Source: Cinnamomum chago
Taxonomy: Eukaryota > Streptophyta > Magnoliopsida > Laurales > Lauraceae
DNA length: 64,000 nucleotides
Assembly (NCBI GenBank): GCA_038049695.1
Contig: CP142452.1
Span: 32,538,501 to 32,602,500 of the forward strand
Direction: 5' to 3'
Shown here: one piece after another, positions 25,001-35,207 of the stretch
Layout: each line of letters starts with the position of its first letter
Position numbering within the stretch: the first letter of the stretch is position 1
Notes under the pieces: generated by a model
Databases searched by the model: none
Told to the model about the DNA's origin: nothing
Seen by the model: the letters and a program-made list of their open reading frames with translations, nothing else
Made by a program: the position numbers and the translations under genes

Positions 25001-28000
25001 TATATTTTTCCCAGAATTAAACAGATATGGATATACTAAAATAAGTTGAAATAACTCAAATTTACGAAATGCACCATAATTATGAGCTGTCTATTAGTGT
25101 TAGACTCAAGCAACTAGTACTCAATCATCAAATAAGTTGAGATATTTCAAGAACATTAAGTTGAGTTGAGTTGCTAATAAGTTGAGTTGCTTGGTTATGC
25201 AGCGAAGAAATCCTTTAAAATCTTGTGATTTGGTTGAGTTTAAGTGGAAACTGAGTGGTTGGGGGAGCTAATAAGCTGAGTTGCTTGGTTATGCTGCGAA
25301 GAAATCCTTTAAAATCTTGTGATTTGGTTGAGTTTAAGTGGAAACTGAGTGGTTGGGGGAGCTAATAACATCCGATATTTTGGCAATATTTTGGTTTCCG
25401 AGATCAGAATATCGATATATGCAAAAATCGTCATGGTAATGACTCTGGACCAGTATCAGCTGATATTTTGGACCATGGCCATGAAAGTACCTTAAAACAC
25501 CTAAAATAAAATTCGAAATACTGGAGAAAGATTAGATAGACACTAAGGAGACCTAGCCCGCAAGATTCCATGGGTATACATTTAACAAGATAGCCTTGCA
25601 ACATGACAAGTTGAACCATCATATGTATAATAAAGGATGTAGGGTGTCAATAAAAAATAAAAATAAAAATGAGAATATCTGCACAAAAATCCTAGGTCCA
25701 AGTGCATCTAAGAAAGATAATAGAAATGATGTACTTGAAATATGCTGAAATTCCCCAATCAAAATCAGAATGGTTAAGAAAAGCCCCTCGATGTTGATAA
25801 TTGAGTCATGACAGCCTTAAGCCATTCATCATATTGGACATCTTATTATGGGGTAAGTATTATAAAGAAAGTCCAGATAAGAAATTATACGTACAGGTCT
25901 GAAAGCAATAAATCCTGATGAGGCCAATTATTGGTGTTCTGTTAGCCCATTTTTCACAGTCCATTTCTACTGTTTTAATTCAATTATCTAATTGCCTTAT
26001 GAATAGCATTTCAATGGTTTCTTATTTGATTATCTCCGACTTTAACACTTTGTCAGCACCATTTGGACACCTTGTATGCCTCGATTTATTGATCCATTTG
26101 AGTCCCTCCACAGATGATTCCTTCTGCATATTTTGTGCCCTGTCTAGTGGGCTGATCCAAGGCAGTCTGCTGCCACAAACAAAAAAACAAAAAAAAAAAT
26201 CACAATCTAAGGGGGTGTTTGGAAACAAGATATTTCAAGAGATTTTTTCATATTATCTACTACTTTAGAATTATCTACTACTTTAGAATATAATCTATGC
26301 ACCAAATCTACTGCTTTAGAATATATCTATGCACCAAAAAAGGAGGTGTTTGGATAACTTAGAAAGTATATTATAATATCTCACTTTCTTCTAAAAACCT
26401 CCACATACATTATTCAAGGATATGCTGAATGAGATAATCTTTTGTTACAAAATCCTTTTTATATACGAAAGAACTCCTGGGCAACCATTAATTATAGTGG
26501 CCCACTCTAAGTTTTAATATTAATGATCCTTATTGCAACTATGACTCTCAATATTAGATTGGCCCCACAATGCTTACAAATTTAATGTGGGGTCCTATAG
26601 CCATATCACAATTACATAGCCCTTGTTAATTATCAATATTAGGAGGGTCTTACTAATGTCACACTAGGGACTTCATCGTGATTACCAACATTAGGTGGGT
26701 CCCATACTACCAAAATTAGTTGGGTTTCTTATTAATTACCAAGATTGAATTGTGTGATTGCAGTTAGAAGTTTGCCATCATTAAATGGGTCCCACTATTT
26801 GATAGCTCCCTTGTGTTAATATGACTACCAATATCAAATGAGTCCCACAATGATTTCTCATAGATAGATTCATCAATGATGCTTAACATTAGATAAGGTT
26901 TTACCAAAAAAAATAAAAAAATGAAAAATAGATAGGCCCATTTGTGATAATCACCATTAGATGTATTACACTATGGCTATCAACATTTGGTGGTCTTGCG
27001 AGTGTTTTATAACTTGCCAAGCACATCAAGGGTATATTGAAATTTGTAAAATTGCCAAACACCATAAGTGACACTATATAATAATATGAAACTATTTTAT
27101 TCTATGATAATGAAATCTTACAATATTTAAACTTGTTGATATTATATTATGCAGTTATCCAAACACCCCCGGATATTGAATCTACCATTTTTTTTTATGA
27201 AAGTAATAGGCTCAACCTACCCTGCATCAAGGCGTAACTGATATGGTATGATATGTGTGGTTCAAAGCATTGGTATGGTTCCTATGTGTTCATAAGCATG
27301 GAACATGTCTGTATTGATCCTGTTGTAGACTGAAGCTTACTGTTCTTGTAGCCATCAATGCCTTACCTTTACTTTTATTTTGTTTAGCCATGAACCTCGG
27401 CGTCCCTCCTTTATACTTCCCCCTTTTATTTTTATAAATAATTCGTGTACTGAAATTATCCTAAAATGTTTTCATTTAAAAAACACTATCAAGTTGAAAA
27501 ACCCTACTTTGCTTCTTGCTTTTATGGTATATAGTGAGAAAGGTAGGTCTCTATATGCTATTTACTTCTTTATGTTCTCAGCGGCGGTTTGCGGCTTAAG
27601 CGTGACATAACAGAGTATGGCGAGTATGTGCGCAGCTTCAATGCTCCCTCTATTGACGAAAAGTTTGAGTTACTGGGCATGTGAGTTCCATTGCTCTGTA
27701 GAATGATTTCTGGTTCATAGGTCACCAATAATAGCTGGAAATATTGGTAACTCACATACTCTTGTTTTCAGTATGGCCAATGTCTTCATTGTGGCACCTG
27801 AAAGTCTTTCAACTCTGTTTGAGGGAACGCCAAGTATCAGGAAAGATGCACTAAGGTACGAATGATGTGATGTTGATAGTTTATTTGTTCATTTTTGAAG
27901 TGGATACTTGGATGGTGGGAAGAATGGCAGTAACAAAATATAGCATTCTATCTTTTGTTGATTTTCCTTTCCCAGGTTTATTCAACTTAGAGAGGACTTT

Positions 28001-28051
28001 AAGACGGCAAAGATTGCATCTCGACTGAACTCCTTAGTGGCGGAATCCTAA
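13025..28051 (+). CDS. SEC10: Exocyst complex subunit SEC10, C-terminal exons
   Basis: SEC10 is a subunit of the eight-protein exocyst complex that tethers secretory vesicles to the plasma membrane. Six in-phase exons are visible: 13025-13122, 13210-13291, 24320-24378, 27582-27680, 27772-27855 and 27976-28051 (TAA). All have AG/GT borders and together they encode 165 residues. Blocks recognised from plant SEC10 include VERLLSAEQKATDY, FTALEGLNKQAFLTE, HWQKFTF, APSIDEKFELLG and ANVFIVAPESLSTLFEG. The full protein is normally about 800 residues, so upstream exons must lie left of the window or be lost. Intron 2 is 11.0 kb and intron 3 is 3.2 kb, both full of transposons. The second exon has a weak donor (GTGGTA), and the join to the third lacks one Leu codon found in Arabidopsis SEC10. 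No stops or frameshifts occur in the exons, which suggests constraint until recently. Confidence 0.88.
13292..13990 (+). other. Start of SEC10 11-kb intron, no other feature
   Basis: AT-rich intron sequence between the second visible SEC10 exon and the first hAT fragment. No domain or repeat is recognised. Confidence 0.4.
14001..14310 (-). pseudogene. hAT transposase 3' end fragment (copy 2)
   Basis: It aligns with the C-terminal coding and 3' region of the larger hAT copy at about 17790-18250. Shared blocks include GGGAATGTCTACCAG followed by a GTCGTTGTCC motif, and the stretch ending TTGACCATAGT. The hAT sequence resumes after the solo LTR for about 20 bp (15987 on). It is a short non-coding relic. 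Confidence 0.55.
14311..15986 (-). mobile_element. Solo LTR, 1.68 kb, in hAT relic
   Basis: On the minus strand it starts TGTTAGATTG at 15986 and ends AACT at 14311, one base from a perfect TGTT/AACA inverted end. TAGTC flanks it at 14306-14310 and 15987-15991. The paralogous hAT copy at 18240 runs through this point without the insert. A TATTTAAAGG box on the minus strand near 14820 marks the likely U3/R boundary. No internal coding is present, so the element has been reduced to one LTR by recombination. The same 5' LTR end recurs at 52864. The long LTR suits a large copia family, but this is not proven. Confidence 0.75.
16020..17785. other. Intron stretch with transposon-end-like palindromes
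   Basis: Near 16235 TAGCGG and CCGCTA face each other across six bases, followed by TAGCGGCCG. Similar GC-rich CGCTAC words recur near 17300-17510 and 23070-23160. A block near 16495-16552 (GGGATTAGTCCGGCCCAAAG) recurs inverted near 29213-29262. These look like ends of small elements, but I could not define borders. No gene was found. Confidence 0.35.
17790..21900 (-). pseudogene. hAT-family transposase with BED, DUF659 and dimerisation domains
   Basis: Reading on the minus strand, a BED-type zinc finger relic (CKFCKK, then GNVVGCPSVSKEVREKIKKL) lies near 21830-21680. A DUF659 part lies near 20560-20100 (SFQTILDVAAGAGPG, then a VVDASEKRQIARYIY block near 20240). The central transposase fold with TRFATNFSDMESL lies near 19940-19900. 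The C-terminal hAT dimerisation region (SLIHTKARNRLTIQKINKLY) lies near 18950-18880, followed by a low-complexity tail. The gene is broken by many stops and shifts, and by a foreign insert at about 20590-21210. hAT transposases cut and paste DNA and give 8-bp target duplications. I could not find the terminal repeats. It sits inside the long SEC10 intron in opposite orientation. Confidence 0.8.
20590..21210. other. Organelle-like insertion inside the hAT gene
   Basis: About 620 bp with higher, evenly mixed GC interrupts the hAT frame, which stops matching at about 21210 and resumes near 20575. The style of the sequence resembles plant mitochondrial intergenic DNA, so this may be a nuclear copy of mitochondrial DNA. 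No organelle gene is recognised in it. Open frames on both strands (for example minus 20977-20669) show no known domain. The assignment is by composition and context only. Confidence 0.35.
21901..24319. other. AT-rich SEC10 intron, no gene supported
   Basis: Several loosely related blocks repeat here (a GATTCATAGATCTAACACTTAG-like phrase near 22030, 22510, 22645 and 22800), spaced about 150-300 bp apart. They suggest an old, eroded tandem structure. A GC-rich CGCTAC patch lies at 23070-23160. No coding domain is recognised. Confidence 0.35.
24568..24638. repeat. Imperfect GTT/GCT trinucleotide microsatellite
   Basis: It is built of TTG, CTG and TTA triplets in the SEC10 intron after the third exon. 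Confidence 0.6.
24795..25000. repeat. Fragment related to the 46.8-kb hAT-like element
   Basis: The string of TTTTTCCATTAGTMAACA, CAAAATATCA and CCCTAAGT near 24900-24965 matches the interior of the element at 46756-47714 (near 46940-47000). It is a diverged partial copy. Confidence 0.45.
25173..25368. repeat. Tandem duplication, 94-bp unit, two copies
   Basis: The unit starts GCTAATAAG at 25173 and 25267, with an eight-base third start at 25361. The two units differ at very few positions, so the duplication is young. It lies in a SEC10 intron. Confidence 0.85.
26212..27171. mobile_element. Putative inverted-repeat element in SEC10 intron
   Basis: GGGGGTGTTTGGAWA starts at 26212, and a second similar start lies at 26342 (GGAGGTGTTTGGATAAC). 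The right end is the complement of this at 27155-27171. No clean target duplication is seen. Inside, from 26500 to 27000, a motif close to CCAAYATTAGRTGGGTCCCAC recurs about eight times at uneven spacing. It has no coding capacity. It looks like a non-autonomous DNA transposon with internal repeats. Confidence 0.45.
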
Positions 28052-31000
28052 TTATATAGGAAGCAGTTGATGTGGAAATGAGGGTGGCGCCCAAGATTAG
28101 AGCTTCCTATCTTGAGTGGAAACCAGAATGCACCGATGCCCCTTCGTAAAATCTTGCTTTCTGAAAACCTGGTTTATTTGTATTAAGATTTTCTTTAATT
28201 ATTTTTAATTTGAAATTTTGTTTCCTACTTCTAGGGCATTTTATTTGTATCCAAATTGACACAAGCACTGCTTGTGGAAGGCTAACGAGTTTGGGGCATT
28301 TGGGAAGCCAAATATTCTGTGAGAATTTGCTAAATATGCATGTTGGATTTTATCCGTAATTATCTTCACTGAGGTTACTACAACAAGACAATGTCAAATT
28401 TTATACGAGTTGCAAATTGTCCTTGTTCTAGGGTGGAAGATTAAGAATGGATGGACCAAAAACACTAATTTAATGTCAGATATCTCTAGCTAGAACACAA
28501 TTAAACATTAGATGTTGGCCAATGATACAGCCTGTAGAAGCGCGGCCGCCCAAACCCACTCCATTTAAGGCTATATTTGAGTTAAAATGCAGGCCAAATA
28601 AAAAAACTACATTAGCTCCAGCCCATTCCATATAAAATAAACTACTCTTAATAATTAAAGTATTAAAACACCAAATTGTTTACATGAGTTTGTTTATGTG
28701 GGTCGGCTCTTATCCTTCTAAGTGGGTTATGAGGGTTTTTCCTAACCTGACCCATTTTTTTGCAGGTCAGGTTCTCCTAACCCGTGACTGACCCATATAT
28801 ATTGGGGGTCGGGTTGAATGGGTAGAATACGGGCCAGATCAGAAAAAAAAAAAAATTTCCTCATCATTCTATTGGTGAGATTGAAGTAAAAATTATTTAC
28901 AATATTTTTTTTGTTAAATAAGATCGTATCTAGAAACGTTTTTAATCAGTCAAACTTGTGGGATAAAAGAACTACAGCTGATTTATTTACAGCGAATGGA
29001 AACAATATGTTGCATTGGGTCCAAATTCCAACATGAATAATCTCTGAAGTTTCATCGGTAGTTGCATGGACCTAACCGTGATATGACTTTTTTTAAGATT
29101 TGCATCAAGGGCCTGAAATTTTTTTTCCCTTTTTTTGGTGGATAAAAAGATGTGGGTCTGTTAGAGTCTCAATTGTTTTTTATTTTTTATTTTTTATTTT
29201 TTTATATATATCAGAGGGTTCCCAACCCTTTGGATTGGACTAATCCCTCCGGGCCCAGAGGTTGTTGGTTGGTCACCTGGAAAGCTGAACTAAAGTTTGG
29301 TTTTTGTAAAACTTTATACTGCAACTTTTAATACATTTAATTGGGTGTAGGCGTGGGTCTGCCAAGGGCCTGTAGCAAACCTAAGCCATTTTACATCCCC
29401 ATTTGGAGATGCTCTTGCAATTAATAAGCATAATTAGCATTTATTAACCCAAGTAAAGAATTTCAATTCAATGAATTATCTGGTCAGAGCATGACATTCC
29501 CACCTTTGTGCAAATCTCATCCTCATGATGATATTGGGAAGATTTCAATTTTTGTATTTTCCTGTAAACTATTGTACTATGATTCAAGAGAAATGTTCTT
29601 GTACAAGCTACAACATATGCAGTCCAGTTCTATAGGGCCCACTTGGGCGCATATTTGATCAGTGCATGTCCTTTTTAAACTTAAGCCTCTTGTGGGGCCC
29701 ATTTGGATGCCGTCTTGACGGGGGAAGTGATATGGAAAGGTCTCGTTATAGATATAATTTTGTAAAAAAAAAAAAAAAATCATCTCATTTATATCATCAC
29801 AACCGTTGATAAAAAGTTGATTGATCTCGAGGCATTTTTTTTTCTATCAAAGTTAGTCCACCAGTAAGTTTGCTTCGGATTTGTGCCAAATCATGGTGAC
29901 AGCCAATTTATACAATTTTTGGGTATTTAAAAGTTTATTAAACGGCCAGTGGGGTGTTTTAACTATAGGTTGTAGACGGCGGACTTGGACTTGACTCGGC
30001 GATCCAAAGAGTGGAATGAAGTCAACAACTGAGTCACATCAATTTTTATTATATGATAAAGTTATTAAAAAAAATTAACACTCTAATATAAATAGTGTTC
30101 CGCGTAAATTTTATGAAATGACAATTAGATTGTAAAACATTAGGATGATACAGATCCATCCGCCACTTAATTACAATTCAGGTTGTTTTCATCATTTTCA
30201 TATATTATCTTGATAAGATTATAATAATAGCTCTTCATGACCATGTTTGGCCTATAATATTATGATGCTATCATAAATCTCATGTAAATAGCATGAGAAA
30301 AAATAATTATATGATAAAACTGGATTTTTTTCATAGTAATACATATTTTCAAGAAAATATCATGATATCAACGTGGTAAAGTCAAAATATTGTTTGCAAC
30401 ATTGATCCATTTTGAGAAATTAATGGACCCAGCCCGACTCGGCGGGGGTCAGGTTGAGTGAATCGGATCAATTAAGCCGAGTGAGGTCTGAGTCCCAATT
30501 TTTTTTTTTTTTTTCTCCTTTTTAATCTTCGCTAAGAAGAAGATGAGTTGTTGGTATAGCAGCACAAGCGGTAGCCAGGCTTTACTCCATGCATTTTTGT
30601 GCTCGTGGAAAGTTGTAGTCATGCAAATGGCCAGTGAAAGCTAATGATCTCAGAATATTTGAATTGTGGTTTCTATCTCCCTATAAATAGCACTCTCTAG
30701 CTGTCACGCTTGAGATGGAAAACTAGTCTGCCAAAAATTCCACATCTCATTGACTAGGATGGAAAGATAAAGCCATAGAGATGCCGATCCAAAATTCTGT
30801 AAAAGGCTCAATCCAACGCCACTTGGCATGAATTTCATGTACATAAGATATAGCTCAATCCCCATATACATTGCATGCTTGTCAAAAGACTCCTTAGGCA
30901 AACACTTAGTAAAAGGACCAGACTCTAATCTCGCATTTATTACCCACATCTTTGGATAAAACAACCTCTTAACTCAATATGTTGTGAGAGACTCTGAAAT

Positions 31001-31114
31001 TGGTATTCCTCTATAGATGTAATGGTGGATTAATTTGATGGCCACGTGGATTGGTGCATTACATGTTGTATACTAGGTTGTAACAAAGTTAATCGAGGTC
31101 TATTTCTTACTATT
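28052..31114. other. Intergenic region after SEC10, no gene supported
   Basis: This is the SEC10 3' flank followed by AT-rich sequence with poly-A and poly-T runs and patches of GGGTCGGGTT-like words near 28740-28830 and 30430-30490. These resemble small-transposon interiors. An 86-codon minus frame at 30704-30964 is not recognised. Confidence 0.4.
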
Positions 31115-31778
31115 CTAGGAAACAGGGGCGGAGACAGGATTTCATCTTGGGGGTGGGGGGGGGCAAAACTTGAATAAAATTTTATTTCACCAATTACTTT
31201 GCACCCAAAATGGACATAGGGGTAAAAACCCATGAGGTAAAAACTCAAGCAGAGAGTGATTCTTTTGTTAACATTAACAAGTAAGGTTTTCTTTTGTTTT
31301 ATAATTCTCTTACTTCTTACTGCAAAAGAAGACTCCCTTGCCAGAAGTGCCACTAGCATTACTTTCTCACAAATCACAATACCTTGTCTACTTTGAATAT
31401 TGAGATGCACACCCACATATTTTGTAAACACCAAATATGAATTAGAAGCTATTTTCTCCCCTGTTATACATAGTATACATACATACATACAAGATGTGCG
31501 TGGGTATATATAGATATAGAAATATATTTCTTTCCCTTCAATTTCTCAATCTTTCTTCATTTGAAAAAATCTCTACTTTTTTCTCGTCCTCTAACTTGCA
31601 AAGGTCATCAGTTGAGTTCCCTTATAGGAAGTGGTTGTGGACCTGTGGTTTTTAACTTCTTACTTCTCTATTTTTCTGTAGCCAAAATGATTTTTTGTTG
31701 TGTTAATATGGTGGACAAAGTGATTTTGTTGGAAGGACAAGCCATTGATGTCCTTACAAAAACCTTTTTTTTGTGTGT

Positions 31779-31803
31779 GGGGGGGGGGGGGGGGGGGGGG
31801 GGG
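31779..31803 (+). repeat. Poly-G run of 25
   Basis: A homopolymer directly before the inner right end of the hAT-type element. Its true length may be uncertain in the assembly. Confidence 0.6.
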
Positions 31804-32049
31804 CGCTCAATGTGGTTCCGCCCCTGTATGCGGGCTCTCTCTTGGGGTCCCAGAACCCTTTGTTGGGGGTAAAGAGAGAGATGCATAGGTAACCCACAAA
31901 ATCCCACAAAATCAAGACATATGGAGAGAGAGCTTCTTGTTCAATCACAATTGCAAGTTACAACCTCCATTGTTACCAATTACCAATAGCCAAAGAGGCT
32001 AAGAAAAGCCAGTACAAATAGAACAGACCCAACCACCCCATGGCTCATT

Positions 32050-32463
32050 TCACTCTTGAACCAACCATGTTCTCCTCAATCCGCCCTGATTTGTTCTAAA
32101 GCCTCCATCATCATCATAATAATCATCATCATCATCATCTTCATCTTCATCATCCGTGTCCCTCACCACCATTACCTCCTTCGTCCTTCTCTCCCCACTC
32201 CCCTTGAGCAACTTAGCAATATCCTGCATAGTAGGCTTATTATCAGGATTCGCGTCGGTGCATCTCATGGCCACTGCAACTGCTATCTTCAGCTGCGTTC
32301 TATCGAATCTGCCCTGCAATCTTCGATCAACCATCTGGTCCACATTGCCTTTGTCAGCGTAGGGCTTAGCCCATTGGAAAATGTCGCGCTTGATGCCCCA
32401 GGGAGCTTTTCAATGGCCTTCCTTGCACTGATAATCTGGCAGAAGAATCCCAAAGTTGAAAAC
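32050..32463 (-). pseudogene. Captured 3' end of a receptor-like protein kinase gene
   Basis: The minus strand encodes the end of a kinase C-lobe: a degenerate FNFGILL block near 32455, then the block around FQWAKPYADKGN, then VDRRLQGRFDR and AMRCTDANPDNKPTMQDIAKLL (in two overlapping pieces). After this come an acidic tail of D and E residues (32100-32160) and a stop at 32050-32052. It resembles the last part of receptor-like cytoplasmic or receptor kinases, including the conserved arginine-type C-lobe region (here KPTM). A one-base deletion near 32400 shifts the frame. No catalytic HRD or DFG motif is present. It continues toward 31830 as likely 3' UTR. Confidence 0.75.
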
Positions 32464-32521
32464 ATCACGCGGGGGGGCGGGGGGGGGCGGGCCTGAATGT
32501 GGTTCCGCCCCTGCTAGGAAA

Positions 32522-33700
32522 ACAGTATCTTTGTTGCAAATAGAGAAGAATCCTCTATTTAGAGGATTCCCTCCATCTATGCAATCAAGACATCATCGAA
32601 GAAGATTTTTGTGGAAAGTTCCAAGTTTGGTAAAGAGAGAATTCCTATCATTCGTAGGATATGTGATCCAATGGTTGTAAGATTTTTGTAAATGTCTCAA
32701 AATCAATGAAAAATTGGGACCCTAGATCTCATTCCTTAGCCGTTGTTGTCCATCTGGATAATTTGAACAATTCGGATCATTCAAAGGGGACCCACTGGAA
32801 TAACAAATGAATATTTTATAATTTAGACTTTTTTTACAATTATCTTGAAATTTAGGAAGAATCAGAGGTTGAGAATTGAGCTCGAAGTGGTGTCTGGCCT
32901 TCCGGAAATGTTCATGGTTTGGATACTGATTTTGGAGACCACATAAACTGAAAAATTAGAAAAACCGTTCTGCCCAAGAATCTCGTTTTAACACTGTGGC
33001 AAATCAACGGTTAGAATTCATTTGCCATTATCTCGTGCCCCCAGATGAATCACGCACCCAAATTTGGACCGATAGCCGTGTTTTTGCCTTCTAAGTATAA
33101 TGAACGGTTCAGATCTTGCAAAATGGGCCCAAAAAACTTCAGATTTTGTGATCCAACGGTTTGAACGTTTTTTAATCAACGGCTGATATTTGGACTCTCA
33201 GCCGTGTTGGGGATTTTTCAAACGATGAACGGCTTGGATCTTGATTGTGGGACCCATGAAAGTAAAAAAATAAGAAAAACTGATGACCCTATCTCACCCG
33301 CCCAAAACACTGTAGGACATTGTTGCAGTGCCATTTCGTGGTTCTGCGCACTTTCAAAATCTGATGGGGGAGCATCTGACGTGTGAAATAATCGCATGGG
33401 AGGAACGTGGAAAGCTTTTCTTCCATTTTCTGCAGTCCACCAAAAGTGGGCATTCCGCAATTAGAAATCCGCGGCGCTAACGGTTGCCAAAAGTGCCCTA
33501 ATGTACCATGGATTTCTCTTATTTACATTAAATTTTTTCTAAGGAATTCATCCTATATAAGACTTAAAAGGAACACAAAGGCTGGTCTCATCAATTCAGT
33601 CACACTCCCACCATCAACACATAAGGTCCATCTCTTATCATGAGCGTGTTCTCCTCATAAGTGAATACCAAATTACTAGGCAATTTATATATCTATAAAT
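32522..33700. other. Intergenic, eroded repeat, no gene supported
   Basis: Phrases of the type GATCCAACGGTT, ATCAACGGCT and GAACGGCTTGGATC recur between 32660 and 33240. They look like an old repeated or transposon-derived block. No domain is recognised in the open frames. Confidence 0.35.
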
Positions 33701-34045
33701 TGAGGTTAGAACTAGTTCTCACATATTATATGAGAATTTTTTTGTAGGGTCCAGATGGAACCGGGGGGGATGGAAAGATCTATATGAGACCACCTCAAAT
33801 ATCAAGTTTCACCCCCAAACACACTAACCTCCTCATCCGTGGCCCACAAGTTTAATGACTTTATATTAAAAAAAACACTCAACCCTCGATCCAACCGCTC
33901 AGTTCATTCGGATGTGTGATAATCCTTGAAATTAGAGACTATAAAGGGGTTCCCTATTGGTTGCTAGGTTTAGATAGATTGCTAATTGGGGCCCGCAAAA
34001 AAGTTATCACATAATAGGTAAGAACTAATTCTCACTTGAAGTATC
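33700..34045. mobile_element. Small inverted-repeat element, copy 1
   Basis: The left end GAACTAGTTCTCACATATTA and the right end (complement of TAAGAACTAATTCTCACTT) pair imperfectly. The interior (GGGATGGAAAGATCTAT, CCTCGATCCAACSG, CAGTYCATTCGGATGTGTG) matches 49868-50243 in the same orientation. It is about 340 bp, non-coding and probably a MITE. No clear target duplication is seen. Confidence 0.6.
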
Positions 34046-34418
34046 AATTAGCTTGCACATCTGATCCGTATCAAACTATTTTAACAATGTCCTAATAGTT
34101 CTCATATGACACAATTCACAACTTATTTGGCTTATCATAGGCACCACATATACCCCAGCACATGAATTTCTAACCCATATTTTCCTTTATGGGGGCAGCC
34201 ACTCTCCTTTCGCCATATATTTTTGTAGCCACATTAGCATCTTCAGTACATTTTAGCAACACGTTTCTTTTCTTCCAGAGAGCTCAGTATTTCCCTTCTC
34301 CAAATGAACTCTGTCATGGGCTTATTTATGGACGGTAACTTCCATGAAAGAATGCATCCCCACCAAAACAGAGGCTTCCTCTGTCTAAGGAGCGGGATAA
34401 GATTTTGGTATGTTGTGG

Positions 34419-34613
34419 CAGCTAATGGACGGCCTCTTTAAGCTTGACCCAAATTGTATATAAAGTTGGGAGACATTCATGTATATTCATCTCTCAATAT
34501 AAGGTGAGCAGCTAATGGACGGCCTCTTTAAGCTTGACCCAAATTGTATATGACCCAAATCGTATATAAAGTTGGGGGACATTCATGTACATACATCTCT
34601 CAATATAAGGTGA
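34419..34613. repeat. Tandem duplication of about 90-105 bp
   Basis: GCAGCTAATGGACGGCCTCT starts at about 34419 and again at about 34508. The second unit has a 15-bp internal duplication of TGACCCAAATYGTATA. Both units end CTCAATATAAGGTGAG. Confidence 0.8.
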
Positions 34614-34627
34614 GAGACACTAACATA

Positions 34628-35140
34628 GCTTTCCCTCTTTATACATAAACATTCTTTTTCTGCATATGACCATATATGACATTTTCTCTTCTACACATGA
34701 ATATTTTCAATTATGTAAGTGTCTCTCACCCTATGGTGAGGGATGGATGCACATAAATATTCTCCTATAAAGTTAGTTCTACTTGAAATTGAAGATACAA
34801 GGCATGGAAATGAAAGCTGCCGTTATACTAATGGTGATAAATTTTGCAACAAACTGTAGACTTGTCCAAATACATTCAAATTCAGCTGAACCAACCAAAT
34901 ACATTCTAATAGTTTTCATCATAATACCACCACAGAAAGTGACCAAAACTACAAACAGCAAAACTCATAGTCGGGGCCATTCATGTGCATGCATCCCTCA
35001 CCATAAGATGACTATAGTGAGGAACACCCACATGACTTTCCCTCTTTACACATGAACATTCTTTTTATGCATATAATCATATATGACTTTTCCTCCTTTA
35101 CACATGAATATTTCTAATTATATAAGTGTCTCTACCTCAT
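34628..35140. repeat. Diverged direct repeats of about 100 bp
   Basis: TTTCCCTCTTTAYACATRAAC starts blocks at about 34628 and 35037. Both run through CATATATGAC and end near AAGTGTCTCTMCC. They lie just downstream of the CML49/50-like gene and resemble debris of one small element. Confidence 0.6.
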
Positions 35141-35207
35141 ATTCAAACACAGCTTGCAAAAAAGAAAAGGGGGCTTCATATCCCTACCCACAAGCAACAT
35201 TATAACA

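Larger units (their letters stand above)
31123..32513. mobile_element. hAT-type element carrying a kinase gene fragment
   Basis: The left end CAGGGGCGGAG and the right end GGTTCCGCCCCTG form terminal inverted repeats. CTAGGAAA directly flanks both sides (31115-31122 and 32514-32521), a perfect 8-bp target duplication as made by hAT transposases. A second right end, with the same TGTGGTTCCGCCCCTG preceded by a long G run, lies inside at 31779-31826. The part between the two right ends holds host-derived kinase sequence. There is no transposase. G-rich runs lie next to the left end and both right ends. Confidence 0.85.

Noticed and set aside
30704..30964. 86-codon minus-strand frame starting MFYPKMWVINARLESG
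   Set aside because: It is unusually protein-like, but I recognise no family, and the flanking frames are closed.
32056..32496. Plus-strand frame of 146 codons over the kinase fragment
   Set aside because: It is antisense to readable kinase C-lobe sequence. It has no domain of its own.
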